51,923 nt of DNA from SURF-43 sp964628985 (GCA_964628985.1 CAZVNJ010000013.1:1-51923), one strand, 5' to 3'. Positions 24,370-33,691 are shown, counted from the stretch's first letter. The notes: generated from the letters alone by a model not told the origin. Numbers and translations: made by a program.

Positions 24370-26375
24370 ATCGGCTCCCCACCGGGCAACTCGACGGGTG
24401 CTACGGCCGTCGATCGCTGACGTGCGCGTGAAGGCCCGTACGCGAGCAGGCCACCGGCGACGTAGATGCCGCCGCCGATCCACAGCCACATGATCAGCGG
24501 GTTTACGAAGGCATGGATCTCCGCAACTCCGTCCGCGTTCCATCCCTGCACGAACAGATACAGATCGCGCGTGAGGCTCTCGTCCAGCGCCACGATGCCA
24601 GTCGGCTGCTCCGGGAAGTTGGTGAAGAACCGTCGCCCGGGTTGCATCCGCGCGACCTCCCGGTCGCCCTTGGTCACCCGCACATCCGCGTAGACCTCGA
24701 GCTCGATGCCGTTCACGCCCGGCGACCGCGAGGACAACCCCTCGTAGGTGAACGTGTACCCGCGTGCCTCGAACGACTCGCCAGATGCGAGCACCCCGCG
24801 TGTCTGTTCGCGGAAGATCGTGGATCCCACAACGGCCACGGCCATCACCGCGACTCCCAGGTGGACGAGATAGCCCCCATATCGCCGCGGGTCCCGCCCG
24901 AACAACGAGGGTGCCGCACGCCACGCCGGAATGCCTCGCGCCCGGCCCACGGCGCGCGCCCCGCCCACGTACTCGCGGATCGTCACGAGCCCGACCGCGA
25001 ACGCGCTGGAGGTCGCCGCGAGGGCGCCGAGGTGGCGCATGCCGAGGGCGAAGAGGACGGCGGCGACCACTGCCGTGGTGAGCGTGGGTACTAGGAGACG
25101 CCGCCGAAGCAGGCCAGGGGATGCGGCGCGCCACGGCAGCACGGTCCCCAGCGCGGTGAGCGCGAGCAGGGCGACCAGTAGGGGGCCGACCACCTGGTTG
25201 AAGAACGGCGGTCCCACCGTGATGCGCGCGTCCCGGAGCAGTTCGGAGAACACCGGGAACAGCGTCCCTCCGAGGATCACGAGGGCGATGGCCACCATCA
25301 GGTAGGAATTCACGATCAGGCCGGTTTCACGAGACGCCAGCGAGTCGATCTCGCTCACGGCGTGCAGTCTCGGCAGTCGCCAGACCATGAGGCCGAGGCT
25401 GGTGGCGATGGTGATTCCGAGCAGGATCAGGAAGTACGGGCCGACCTCGGACTGCGCAAACGAGTGGACTGAGGCGACGAGCCCGGAGCGCACGTTGAAC
25501 GTACCAAACACGGCGAGGGCGAACGCCGCGAGGACCAGCACGACGTTCCACGTCTTCAGCATCCCGCGCCGTTCCTGCACGATCAGCGCGTGGAGGAAGG
25601 CGATGATGGGCAGCAGCGGCAGGATGGCGGAGTTCTCCACCGGGTCCCAGCCCCAGTACCCGCCCCACCCGAGGACGGTGTACGCCCACCATCCGCCAAG
25701 GAAGTTCCCCACGCTCAGCACCAGGAAGGAGGTCAGTGCCCAACCGCGCGCGTGCCGCACCCACGCCCCATCCAGCCGCCCGGAGAGCAGCGCCGCCGCC
25801 CCCAGCGTGAACGGGATCGACGTGGAGACCAGCCCGGAGAGCAGGAACGGCGGGTGCACCAACATCCCCGGGTCCACGAGCAGTGGGTTCAGCCCTTGGC
25901 CGTCCGCGGGGGTGACGGGGCTGACTCGGAACGGCGACGCGAAGAAGGCCAGGGCAACCAGGAACGCCGCAATCACGCACCCCAGCGTGGCGACCGCATG
26001 CGGGGCTCCCCACGGGATCCGCGGCACCGTCAGGAGGACGAACGCCGCCATGAACAGCGACATCGACCACGTCCAGAACAGCAGCGAACCAGGTTGGCCA
26101 CTGTAGAGCGAAGCCCACTTCATCCCCGTCTGCATCTCCGAGGAGGAGACGGACGCCACATGCGCGATCGAGAAGTCGTTGGAGAGCAGCGCGTACCCCA
26201 GCGTCACGACCGCCGTCGTGGTGAGCAGGGCGACCGCGAGGATGGCCCGCCGTCCGGCGAGGAGGAGCGCGCGGTGTCCCAGACGGTGGCCGGCGATCGA
26301 GGCCGCGACCGCGAAGAGGGAGGCCCCCAGCGCCGTCAGGAGCGCAGAGGCGCCGACCGTCGCGACGACGTTCAC
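24366..26375 (-). CDS. ccmF: Heme lyase CcmF / cytochrome c synthetase
   Basis: The 669-residue polytopic protein with about 15 helices attaches heme to apocytochromes c. The heme-handling WWD motif is WWAYTVLGWGGYWGWDPVENSA, with further conserved MLVHPPFLL and the late HLGVAVMAVAVVGSTIF. It starts at GTG 26375, one base after the ccmE stop. Length and motifs are full, so this should be a functional System I synthetase. Confidence 0.96.
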   Translation of the reverse strand: MNVVATVGASALLTALGASLFAVAASIAGHRLGHRALLLAGRRAILAVALLTTTAVVTLGYALLSNDFSIAHVASVSSSEMQTGMKWASLYSGQPGSLLFWTWSMSLFMAAFVLLTVPRIPWGAPHAVATLGCVIAAFLVALAFFASPFRVSPVTPADGQGLNPLLVDPGMLVHPPFLLSGLVSTSIPFTLGAAALLSGRLDGAWVRHARGWALTSFLVLSVGNFLGGWWAYTVLGWGGYWGWDPVENSAILPLLPIIAFLHALIVQERRGMLKTWNVVLVLAAFALAVFGTFNVRSGLVASVHSFAQSEVGPYFLILLGITIATSLGLMVWRLPRLHAVSEIDSLASRETGLIVNSYLMVAIALVILGGTLFPVFSELLRDARITVGPPFFNQVVGPLLVALLALTALGTVLPWRAASPGLLRRRLLVPTLTTAVVAAVLFALGMRHLGALAATSSAFAVGLVTIREYVGGARAVGRARGIPAWRAAPSLFGRDPRRYGGYLVHLGVAVMAVAVVGSTIFREQTRGVLASGESFEARGYTFTYEGLSSRSPGVNGIELEVYADVRVTKGDREVARMQPGRRFFTNFPEQPTGIVALDESLTRDLYLFVQGWNADGVAEIHAFVNPLIMWLWIGGGIYVAGGLLAYGPSRARQRSTAVAPVELPGGEPI

Positions 26376-26376
26376 G

Positions 26377-26865
26377 CTACCGGCCGGCCGGGGTAGGGGT
26401 GGGGCTCGCCAGCCCCTTCAGGATGTCCGAAGTGATCGAGCCGGGCACGGGCGTGCCCGCCATGAACTCGTTCTCGTGCTTGATTACCACGGAGGACGCG
26501 TCCAGGTGCCCGGGCCGGTCTGCCCGCCCGTCGACCACGACGAACGCGTATGGGCCGAAGAGATTGGGGAGCACGCCGGTGTATGTGATTGACATCTGCT
26601 CGCCATGGTCGCCCTGGATGTCGAACCGGACCGACTTGCCGTCCTGCTGGATGGTTTCCCCGACGACGCGTCCGCCGACACGCCAACGGGCGTCAGTCTT
26701 GTCCCCCACCTGCTGTGCGAATTCTTCGGGCGTGACGTAGTAGGAGATGGATGACGAGGCGGCACGAAACGAGAGCAGGCCGATGGCGGCGGTCGCCACG
26801 ACCAGCAGGAGGACCAGCCGAGTGCGCCGGCTGGCGAGCATCCGAGGACGGCCGTCTTGCGTCAC
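26377..26865 (-). CDS. ccmE: Heme chaperone CcmE with His-Glu-Asn-Glu-Phe heme motif
   Basis: The 162-residue product has a signal anchor at 16-34, an OB-fold domain, and the heme-binding segment IKHENEF with H130 (covalent heme site) and F134. In the well-known motif HDENY the last residue is tyrosine, a heme ligand; here it is phenylalanine. The C-terminal tail is Pro/Thr-rich. It starts at GTG 26865, overlapping the TAG of the thioredoxin-like gene by one base. Confidence 0.94.
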   Translation of the reverse strand: MTQDGRPRMLASRRTRLVLLLVVATAAIGLLSFRAASSSISYYVTPEEFAQQVGDKTDARWRVGGRVVGETIQQDGKSVRFDIQGDHGEQMSITYTGVLPNLFGPYAFVVVDGRADRPGHLDASSVVIKHENEFMAGTPVPGSITSDILKGLASPTPTPAGR

Positions 26866-27422
26866 TACGACCTCCCGCCCGGTGCAATCTCGTCCAGCAG
26901 GCCCCGGAGCGTGCGCTCGTCCAGGGGGCCGCTGTACTGCGACCGTACCTGTCCCCCGGGAGCTACGAAGAAGGCGGTAGGCAACCCCTGTACGCCATAC
27001 TCAACGTACACGGCGCGTGCCTCGTCGGCGACGACCGGGAAGGTGAGTCGGTACTGGCTCACGAACTTCCTCGCGTCATCTGGCTGATCCCACATGTTGA
27101 TGCCTAAGAAGACATAACCACGGTCACGGTATTCGTGCCACAGCGCCTCGATGACCGGCGCCTCGGCCTGGCACGGGACACACCAGGATGCCCAGAAGTA
27201 GACAAAGACTGGGCGGTCGCCGTTCTCGCGGGCGAAGTCGAATGTCCCTCCGTCGAACTGGGCGAGCGTGAACGCGGGTGCCGAGGTGATGGCGGCGTCG
27301 CTACGGCCGCCGCCCGCGCCGCCGACACCGCTGTTGAGTGCAGCCGCCAGGGCGGCGAGCAGTACCAGCAGCCCAGCGCCGACGGCGAGGGTGATGAGGA
27401 GAGTGGGCCGCGAGCGCGCCAT
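26865..27422 (-). CDS. TlpA/ResA/CcmG-like membrane-anchored thioredoxin
   Basis: The 185-residue product has an N-terminal anchor (9-30), a Gly/Ser linker and a thioredoxin fold with active site WCVPC and cis-proline in GVQGLPTAFFV. It probably keeps the heme-binding cysteines of apocytochromes reduced, the job of CcmG/ResA. It is the first gene of the 11-gene ccm-ctaB unit, whose promoter must lie in the 254-bp gap (27423-27676) shared with ctaC. Confidence 0.92.
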   Translation of the reverse strand: MARSRPTLLITLAVGAGLLVLLAALAAALNSGVGGAGGGRSDAAITSAPAFTLAQFDGGTFDFARENGDRPVFVYFWASWCVPCQAEAPVIEALWHEYRDRGYVFLGINMWDQPDDARKFVSQYRLTFPVVADEARAVYVEYGVQGLPTAFFVAPGGQVRSQYSGPLDERTLRGLLDEIAPGGRS

Positions 27423-27554
27423 GAGATCTCTGAGGCTAGGCGGTCTCGGAGACTGACTTCAACGGGAGCCTCGCGCGCCCAAAGGTCACCGCCGCGAGAT
27501 TCGCGTGCGCCTCGATCTGAATCCGCAGAGCACCCCCGCCGGAGGGCCTCTCGG

Positions 27555-27583
27555 TTGACCGTGTTGCGGGCGCCCGGTATGAA
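27555..27583 (+). promoter_or_regulatory. Promoter of the ctaCDEF operon
   Basis: TTGACC (27555-27560) and TATGAA (27578-27583) are separated by exactly 17 bases, one of the best matches in the window. A start near 27590 leaves an untranslated leader of about 87 bases before ctaC. Confidence 0.6.
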
Positions 27584-27676
27584 GAGGGGGCCGCGGGGGT
27601 GTCCCGGGGGATCGTGCGTGCCTGGCGCGCGCGGCAGGCTGCGCGAGCGCCATCGAGGTAGGTACGGGGGGACGCT

Positions 27677-28717
27677 GTGGGCAGGTCTGGACCCGGTCGG
27701 ATCATCGCGATCGCGTTCTCAAGCGCCATCGTCGGCATCATCTCCTTCTTGTGCTACATCGCCTTTGTCGATTCGGCCGACACGCCCCAGAGCACCTGGC
27801 GGCCGATGTCGGACAATACCCAGAACATCCACACGGTCTACGAGATCGTCTTCTGGCTGGCCGCCGCCGTCTTTGTCTTCATCCTTTTCCTCACGCTCCT
27901 GTTCACCCTGATGTTCCGGGAGAAGGAAGGCGCTCAGGCGAAGCAGTTCCACGGGAACTCCAAGCTGGAAGTCATCCTCGTGGCGGTCCCCGTCCTCATC
28001 GTGGTCGCCATGATGGTCCCGTCGTTCCGCGCGATCGCCCAGAACAGCGCGGACCCGCCGCAGGGCGCGCTCGAGGTCATTGCGATCGGGCACCAGTGGT
28101 GGTTCGAGTTCCAGTACCCCGAGCTCGGCGTCACGACTGCGAACGAGCTGCATGTCCCGGTCGGACGACCGGTCAGCGTGAAGCTCCGTTCAAACGATGT
28201 CATCCATTCCTTCTGGATTCCCCAGCTTGTCGGCAAGGTCGACATGGTGCCGGGCCACGAGAACCATCTCTGGTTCACGCCGGACACGGCCCGCGACGAC
28301 GCCTACCTGGCCCAGTGTGCCGAATTCTGCGGCGCGTCCCACGCCAACATGCGCTTCCGCGTGTTCGTGGACACCGAGGCCAAGTTCGACGAGTGGGCGA
28401 AGGCGACCGCCGCTAACGCGACTCCGGGTACATCCGAACTGATCAAGGCGGGCGAGCAGCAGTTCCTGCTCTCGGGTTGTGTCGGCTGTCACACGGTGAA
28501 GGGCAACGCCACCGCCGTCGGGACCATCGGGCCGAACCTAACCCATGTCGGTTCGCGCACCACCATTGCCTCGGGCATCCTCCCGAACGACACCGAGGGC
28601 ATGCACAAGTGGCTCAGCAACCCGCCGGCCGTGAAGCCCGGGTCGAAGATGCCGAACCTCGGGCTGAACGAGGATCAGATCCAGAAACTGACCGCGTACC
28701 TCCAGAGTCTGAAGTAG
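27677..28717 (+). CDS. ctaC: Cytochrome c oxidase subunit II fused to cytochrome c (caa3 type)
   Basis: The 346-residue subunit accepts electrons from cytochrome c. Three hydrophobic segments (10-31, 53-80, 97-116) precede the CuA cupredoxin domain with H177, C214, E216, C218, H222 and M225. A fused class I cytochrome c domain follows, with heme site CVGCH (268-272) and a candidate axial Met in SKMPNLG. The covalent heme here needs the ccm system encoded divergently. GTG start with a G-rich ribosome site. Confidence 0.96.
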   Translation: MGRSGPGRIIAIAFSSAIVGIISFLCYIAFVDSADTPQSTWRPMSDNTQNIHTVYEIVFWLAAAVFVFILFLTLLFTLMFREKEGAQAKQFHGNSKLEVILVAVPVLIVVAMMVPSFRAIAQNSADPPQGALEVIAIGHQWWFEFQYPELGVTTANELHVPVGRPVSVKLRSNDVIHSFWIPQLVGKVDMVPGHENHLWFTPDTARDDAYLAQCAEFCGASHANMRFRVFVDTEAKFDEWAKATAANATPGTSELIKAGEQQFLLSGCVGCHTVKGNATAVGTIGPNLTHVGSRTTIASGILPNDTEGMHKWLSNPPAVKPGSKMPNLGLNEDQIQKLTAYLQSLK

Positions 28718-28801
28718 GACTCGAGGGCGTCGGGCACGCCGCCGAGGCGTGGGATGAGCATCTGGCGGCCGATGGCGAGCCGCATGGTTGGAGGACGGTA
28801 G

Positions 28802-30604
28802 ATGGCGACTGCTGTCGGTACCCTCGGCCACACGCACGAGGAGAGCACCGTCTGGAAGTGGTTGACCACGGTCGACCACAAGAAGATCGGCACCCTCTAC
28901 CTCGTCACGGGCTTCATCTTCTTCCTGATCGGCGGCATCGAGGCGACCCTCGTCCGCACCCAGCTCGCGGTGCCGAACGGCACGGTCCTGGACGCCACCC
29001 TGTACAACCAGCTGTTCACCATGCATGCCCTCACGATGATCTTCCTCGCGATCATGCCGATGGGTGCTGCGTTCTTTAACTACTTCATCCCGCTGCACAT
29101 CGGAGCCCGGGACGTCGCCTTCCCGCGGCTGAACGCGCTCTCTTATTGGGTGCTGCTCTCAGGCGGCCTCATCCTGACCTCATCGTTCTTCTTCGGCGGG
29201 GCGCCGGACGGCGGCTGGTTCGCCTATGCACCCCTCACCGAGAAGGCCTTTGCGCCGGACAAGGGGCTGGACTTCTACACAGTCGGCCTCTTCGTCGCCG
29301 GCCTCGCCTCTTTGATGTCCTCGCTGAACTTCGTCGTCACCATCATCAACATGCGCGCGCCGGGCATGACGATGATGCGGCTGCCCGTGTACATGTGGAT
29401 GACCCTCGTGGTCGCGTTCCTCCTCATCCTCTCCCTGCCGGTCATCACGGTGGCCCTGCTCCAGCTCTACTTCGACCGTAACTTCGGCACGCACTTCTTC
29501 ACGCCGGACACGGGTGGTGACCCGATCCTCTGGCAGCACCTCTTCTGGGTGTTCGGCCACCCCGAGGTGTACGTCCTCATCCTCCCGTCGATGGGCATCG
29601 TCTCCGAGGTCCTCCCGGTGATGTCGCGCAAGCCGCTCTTCGGCTACACGGCCATCGTCATGGCTGGCGCCGCCATCGGCGTGCTCGGCTTCGGCGTGTG
29701 GAGCCACCATATGTTCACCACCGGCCTGGGCACGGTGCCGCAGTACGTCTTCTCCGCCAGCACCATGGCCATCGGCGTCCCCACGGGCGTGAAGGTCTTC
29801 AACTGGCTGGGCACGATGTACGGCGGGAACATCAAGATGACGACCGCGACGTACTATTCGATCGCCTTCGTCGCACTGTTCACCATCGGCGGCATCTCAG
29901 GCGTCATGCACGCCTCGCCCCCTGTGGACGGCCAGCACCAGGACTCGTACTTCGTCGTCGCGCACATCCATTACGTGCTCTTCGGCGGCGCGATCATGGG
30001 CATCTTCTCGGGCCTGTACTACTGGTTCCCGAAGATGACGGGACGTCTCCTGGACGAGACCCTCGGCAAGATCGGGTTCTGGTTCATCTTCATCGGCATG
30101 AACGTCACGTTCTTCCCGATGCACTTCCTCGGCCTCGCTGGCATGCCGCGTCGTATCTACACGTACGACTCCGGCCTCGGGTGGGACACGTGGAACTTCG
30201 TCGCCACCATCGGCGTCTATGTCATCGTCGTCGGCGTATTCCTCTTCATCGTCAATGTCTTCAAGACGTTCCAGAAGCCGCCCGACGCCGGCAATGACCC
30301 GTGGGGGGGCGCGACCCTCGAATGGGCCACCACGTCGCCGCCGCCCGAGCACAACTTCGATGTCGTCCCGGTGGTCCGTGACCGTGATCCGCTCTGGTAC
30401 AACCGCGACCACGGGATCGCGGCGCCGGAGAAGCCGGAGCACCTCCATATCCACATGCCGCCACCGTCGTACTTCCCGCTGGTCATCGGCATCGGTGTGC
30501 TGCTGATCGGTATCGGCGCGCTCTCGAGCCTTGCCATCACGGCGCTCGGCGTCGTCGTCGCGTACTACGGGACCTGGGGCTGGGCGCTGGAGCCCACGGA
30601 ATAG
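28802..30604 (+). CDS. ctaD: Cytochrome c oxidase subunit I
   Basis: The 600-residue, 12-14 helix catalytic subunit carries the low-spin heme and the heme-CuB centre where oxygen is reduced. Markers include the early HALTMIF histidine, FGHPEVYVLILP with the cross-linked His-Tyr pair (A1-type, with the K-channel Glu-side motif), the HH pair in WSHHMFTTG, and the two heme histidines in VVAHIHYVLFGG. The GGAGG site precedes the ATG. The gap from ctaC is 84 bases. Confidence 0.97.
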   Translation: MATAVGTLGHTHEESTVWKWLTTVDHKKIGTLYLVTGFIFFLIGGIEATLVRTQLAVPNGTVLDATLYNQLFTMHALTMIFLAIMPMGAAFFNYFIPLHIGARDVAFPRLNALSYWVLLSGGLILTSSFFFGGAPDGGWFAYAPLTEKAFAPDKGLDFYTVGLFVAGLASLMSSLNFVVTIINMRAPGMTMMRLPVYMWMTLVVAFLLILSLPVITVALLQLYFDRNFGTHFFTPDTGGDPILWQHLFWVFGHPEVYVLILPSMGIVSEVLPVMSRKPLFGYTAIVMAGAAIGVLGFGVWSHHMFTTGLGTVPQYVFSASTMAIGVPTGVKVFNWLGTMYGGNIKMTTATYYSIAFVALFTIGGISGVMHASPPVDGQHQDSYFVVAHIHYVLFGGAIMGIFSGLYYWFPKMTGRLLDETLGKIGFWFIFIGMNVTFFPMHFLGLAGMPRRIYTYDSGLGWDTWNFVATIGVYVIVVGVFLFIVNVFKTFQKPPDAGNDPWGGATLEWATTSPPPEHNFDVVPVVRDRDPLWYNRDHGIAAPEKPEHLHIHMPPPSYFPLVIGIGVLLIGIGALSSLAITALGVVVAYYGTWGWALEPTE

Positions 30605-30643
30605 CGAGCGTCCGTCTCAACGCGCACGCACGAGGAGCACACC

Positions 30644-31237
30644 ATGGCCGCAGCCCACGCAGAAGTCCAGCACCACACTACGACCGGGATCGACAACCGG
30701 AAGATGTTGATGTGGATCTTCCTCGCGTCGGAGTGCCTGTTCTTCGGCTCGCTCATCTCCACCTACCTGATTTTCCGGGGCGACTCCATCGTCGGGCCGC
30801 TGCCGCACGATGTCCTGGACATCCCCCTCACCTCCACGTCCACGTTCGTCCTGCTGATGTCCAGCCTCACGATGGTGTTGGCCGTCTTCGGGGCGCAGCA
30901 CAACCGGTTGGGGTTGATGAAGGGCATGCTGCTCTCCACCATCGTGCTGGGCCTCGCATTCCTCGGCTTCCAGGTCTACGAGTTCCGCCACTTCGCGCAC
31001 CTGGGCCTGAACCTGGGCACGAACCAGTTCGGCGCAACGTTCTTCGTGCTGACGGGCCTGCACGGGACGCACGTCGGCGTGGGGGTCCTGTACCTCGCCT
31101 CGCTGCTGGTCGCTTCAGCGCGGCGCAACGGCCTCGGCAAGGAAGTCGCCCTGCACGTAGACATCGCCGGGCTTTACTGGCACTTCGTCGACATCGTCTG
31201 GATCGTCATCTTCACGTTGATCTACCTCATCCCGTAA
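30644..31237 (+). CDS. ctaE: Cytochrome c oxidase subunit III
   Basis: The 197-residue, five-helix subunit is of the short bacterial type. WIFLASECLFFGSL, the FVLTGLHGTHVGVG motif and the C-terminal LYWHFVDIVWIVIFTLIYL are diagnostic. It stabilises subunit I and proton uptake. It lies 39 bases after ctaD with GAGGAG upstream. Confidence 0.95.
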   Translation: MAAAHAEVQHHTTTGIDNRKMLMWIFLASECLFFGSLISTYLIFRGDSIVGPLPHDVLDIPLTSTSTFVLLMSSLTMVLAVFGAQHNRLGLMKGMLLSTIVLGLAFLGFQVYEFRHFAHLGLNLGTNQFGATFFVLTGLHGTHVGVGVLYLASLLVASARRNGLGKEVALHVDIAGLYWHFVDIVWIVIFTLIYLIP

Positions 31238-31270
31238 GGGGACCGCGCGGTCCGAGGATCGGAGACCGGA

Positions 31271-31639
31271 ATGGTTGCACACGACACGCACCACGGCGCC
31301 GAGGAGCACCCGCCTTCGTCGATCCGCAGCTACGTGATGACGGGTCTGATCCTGACCATCATCACCGTGGTAGAGCTCTTCCTCTCCTACTCCGCACTCC
31401 CGCAGGGCCTGATGGTCGCGCTGCTGATCTTCCTGTCCGCGGTGAAGTTCGCGATCGTCGTCGCGATCTTTATGCACCTGAAATTCGAAGACCGGCTGCT
31501 CACCCGCCTCTTCCTGTTCGGGCTCATCCTTGCCGCAAGCATCTTGCTCGCCCTCATCTCCCTGTTCTGGTCGGACTCCACGGACATCGTGGGGGGGATC
31601 CCAGAGGGCCAGCAGCAAGGTGCGCCCGCCGGCCACTAG
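31271..31639 (+). CDS. ctaF: Cytochrome c oxidase subunit IV (prokaryotic, CtaF/CoxD-like)
   Basis: The 122-residue product has a histidine-rich N terminus (HDTHHGAEEH) and three helices; FAIVVAIFMHLKFEDRLLTRLFLFGLILA is the conserved core of caa3-type subunit IV. It completes the ctaCDEF operon and ends before a bidirectional terminator hairpin. Confidence 0.92.
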   Translation: MVAHDTHHGAEEHPPSSIRSYVMTGLILTIITVVELFLSYSALPQGLMVALLIFLSAVKFAIVVAIFMHLKFEDRLLTRLFLFGLILAASILLALISLFWSDSTDIVGGIPEGQQQGAPAGH

Positions 31640-31661
31640 TTGAAGTCTCAGCCCAGAGGTC

Positions 31662-31690
31662 AGCACGGACCGCCATCGGCGGGCCGTGCT
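31662..31690. terminator. Bidirectional terminator hairpin between ctaF and ctaG
   Basis: The stem is AGCACGG-A-CCGCC / GGCGG-G-CCGTGCT with an ATC loop: 12 base pairs interrupted by one A-G mismatch. It lies 23 bases after ctaF and 20 bases after the facing ctaG stop. No T-run follows. Confidence 0.65.
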
Positions 31691-31709
31691 CGTGCTCTGC
31701 CCGTGTGGG

Positions 31710-32603
31710 CTACGTCTCTCGCGCGGCGGCCTCCGGTTGCCGGTACCAGGTGAGGAACGTCGCGCCTGCGACCGCGAGCATCAGCAGCGTGCTTGGTACC
31801 CACATCACCAGCCCCCCAATCTGCTGGTCGCGGAGGGGCCCCCAGTCCAGGATCCCCGCGACATGCCGGTACTCGGAGTACAGCGGGGTCGAGGCGAAGA
31901 CGATCAACACCGCCGCGCCATCCTTCATCGCGCCCACGGCCACCAGGTAGAGGATCCGAGGCATCGGCGACAGCCGAGGCCGGTGTGGAGGCGCCTCGAT
32001 GATGTTCCACCAGAAGAGGCCAGCGGCCGCCAGAAACGTCATGTGTTGGAACGCGTGCAGCACGGGCGACCGGAGGGCAGCATCGTAGAAGCCTGGCACG
32101 AGGTGCCACACCCACACCGTGCCGACGAAGGCGACCCCAGCCGCTACCGGACCCGTGAGGACGCGGAAGACCCCCTGGACTGCGCCGCTGGCTGCCACCG
32201 GTCGAACGAGTCCTTGCCTCAGCCATCGAGGCAGCCCGCGCAGCACCGGAGTGGCCGGGGCGCCCAGGAGGATGGCGGGGACTGCCAGCATCATGACCAC
32301 CTCGTGCTGCACCATGTGGAACGTCAGGTGCTGGGCAGCAAGCCGGTCGAGGGGTGACATCCGCGAGAGGAGCAAGAGCGCTACCCCGCCCAGGAAGGAT
32401 CCGGTCCGCCACGTCGGGTGCGTGCGGGTCCGTTCCGGCCACCGCGTCAGTCCTCGCACGTACCACCACGCCAGCAGCAGCACCGGCAGCGCGAACGTGG
32501 GATCGAACTCCCAGGACTGCCACCACGGGCCGTCCGCCGCGACGTCATGCGGAAGGGCTGGAAGGCCGGACGCACGGGCGGCGATGCCGGGGGGCAGCGC
32601 CAT
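31710..32603 (-). CDS. ctaG: CtaG-type cytochrome c oxidase assembly protein (copy 1)
   Basis: This 297-residue, seven-helix protein of the caa3_CtaG (Bacillus-type) family is needed for CuB insertion or assembly of caa3 oxidase. The family core is clear: MSPLDRLAAQHLTFHMVQHEVVMMLAVPAILLGAP and FQHMTFLAAAGLFWWNII, with the histidines HMVQH and HAFQH suited to copper binding. It lies 12 bases behind a paralogue of the same family. Confidence 0.93.
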   Translation of the reverse strand: MALPPGIAARASGLPALPHDVAADGPWWQSWEFDPTFALPVLLLAWWYVRGLTRWPERTRTHPTWRTGSFLGGVALLLLSRMSPLDRLAAQHLTFHMVQHEVVMMLAVPAILLGAPATPVLRGLPRWLRQGLVRPVAASGAVQGVFRVLTGPVAAGVAFVGTVWVWHLVPGFYDAALRSPVLHAFQHMTFLAAAGLFWWNIIEAPPHRPRLSPMPRILYLVAVGAMKDGAAVLIVFASTPLYSEYRHVAGILDWGPLRDQQIGGLVMWVPSTLLMLAVAGATFLTWYRQPEAAARET

Positions 32604-32615
32604 CAGGAATCGCGC

Positions 32616-33572
32616 CTAACCCGTGGTGCTCGGGCTGGCCGATACCGCGCGGGCTGCCTCCGCGCGGGCGTCCTCTGCGGCTTCTCGGGCGCGCTGCTCC
32701 TCATTCCCGCGCTTGAACCAGAACCCCAGAATGATCCCGGCGGTGATCAGGTTCAGTAACTCGCCGAACGGCACCCACATCAGCAGGCCAGCCAGTTGCT
32801 GGTCCTCCAGCGGGGAGCCTGGCAGGAAGCGGTAGACGCGCTCGTAGGTCGGGTAGAACGGCTCGTCCGCGAAGACGATGAATGCGGACAGGACGTGCTT
32901 CGGGATCATCGCCCCATAGAAGTAGATGATCCGCATCAGCGGTGGGATGCGGGAATGGAGCGGCTTCGGGTCAATGATGTTCCACCAGAACAGCATTGCC
33001 ACCGCGAGGAAGCTCAGGTGCTGCACGTTGTGCAGCCAGTCCTCGTTCAGGGCACGGTCGAACAGGCCGGGGTAGAGGTGCCAGAACCACTGCGAGGCGG
33101 CAAACAGTCCAATCGCGACCACGGGGAAGGTCAGCAGACGGTACGCCCAGTACGCCGCGCGATTCCCCGCGATCGGCCGCACCACGTGTTGGCGCAACCA
33201 TCGAGGCATCCCTCGGAGCATCGGCGTGGTCGGCGCTCCGAGGAGGATCAGCGGTGGGACAAGCATCATCACGATGTTGTGCTGCACCATGTGCATGGAG
33301 AACTGGTGCTCACCCAACCGGTCGAGCGGGGACTGGTAGGCGAGGACCAGTACGGCCAGCCCCGAGTAGTACGAGGCCGTCCGCCATTTCGAATGCTCCC
33401 GGCTCCGCTCTGACCAGCCTTGCAGCCCACGCGCGTAGCAGAGCGCGACCAGCACGATCGGCACGAGGAAGAGTGGGTCCGCGCTCCAAGCCGCCCACCA
33501 CGCCGTGTCGTGGGCGATGGCGCCGTGCCCCGCCCAGTCGAGGGCCGTGGGGAGCATCGAGGGGTATGCCAT
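32616..33572 (-). CDS. ctaG: CtaG-type cytochrome c oxidase assembly protein (copy 2)
   Basis: The 318-residue paralogue shows the same blocks: QSPLDRLGEHQFSMHMVQHNIVMMLVPPLILLGAP, PMLRGMPRWLRQHVVRP and NVQHLSFLAVAMLFWWNIIDPKP. The C-terminal tail (about 290-318) is Ala/Arg-rich and cytoplasmic. The ATG at 33572 has GGAGAAG upstream and gives the family-typical N terminus; an extension of 16 residues to 33620 is open but lacks such a site. The genes arose by tandem duplication. Confidence 0.92.
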   Translation of the reverse strand: MAYPSMLPTALDWAGHGAIAHDTAWWAAWSADPLFLVPIVLVALCYARGLQGWSERSREHSKWRTASYYSGLAVLVLAYQSPLDRLGEHQFSMHMVQHNIVMMLVPPLILLGAPTTPMLRGMPRWLRQHVVRPIAGNRAAYWAYRLLTFPVVAIGLFAASQWFWHLYPGLFDRALNEDWLHNVQHLSFLAVAMLFWWNIIDPKPLHSRIPPLMRIIYFYGAMIPKHVLSAFIVFADEPFYPTYERVYRFLPGSPLEDQQLAGLLMWVPFGELLNLITAGIILGFWFKRGNEEQRAREAAEDARAEAARAVSASPSTTG

Positions 33573-33691
33573 GGCGCTTCTCCAGGTGGGTGCCCCTAGT
33601 CTGTCGCACCGGCTGCCCACGCGGAAGCGCGTCCGCCGGCTGCCCTCGTTGACGCGGTGGATGCCCGCCGTCTAGCATCGAGGGCGGTACT

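Noticed and set aside
31660..32526. A 288-codon minus-strand frame overlapping the first ctaG
   Set aside because: It is Arg/Pro/Gly-rich and out of frame with the clear CtaG motifs.
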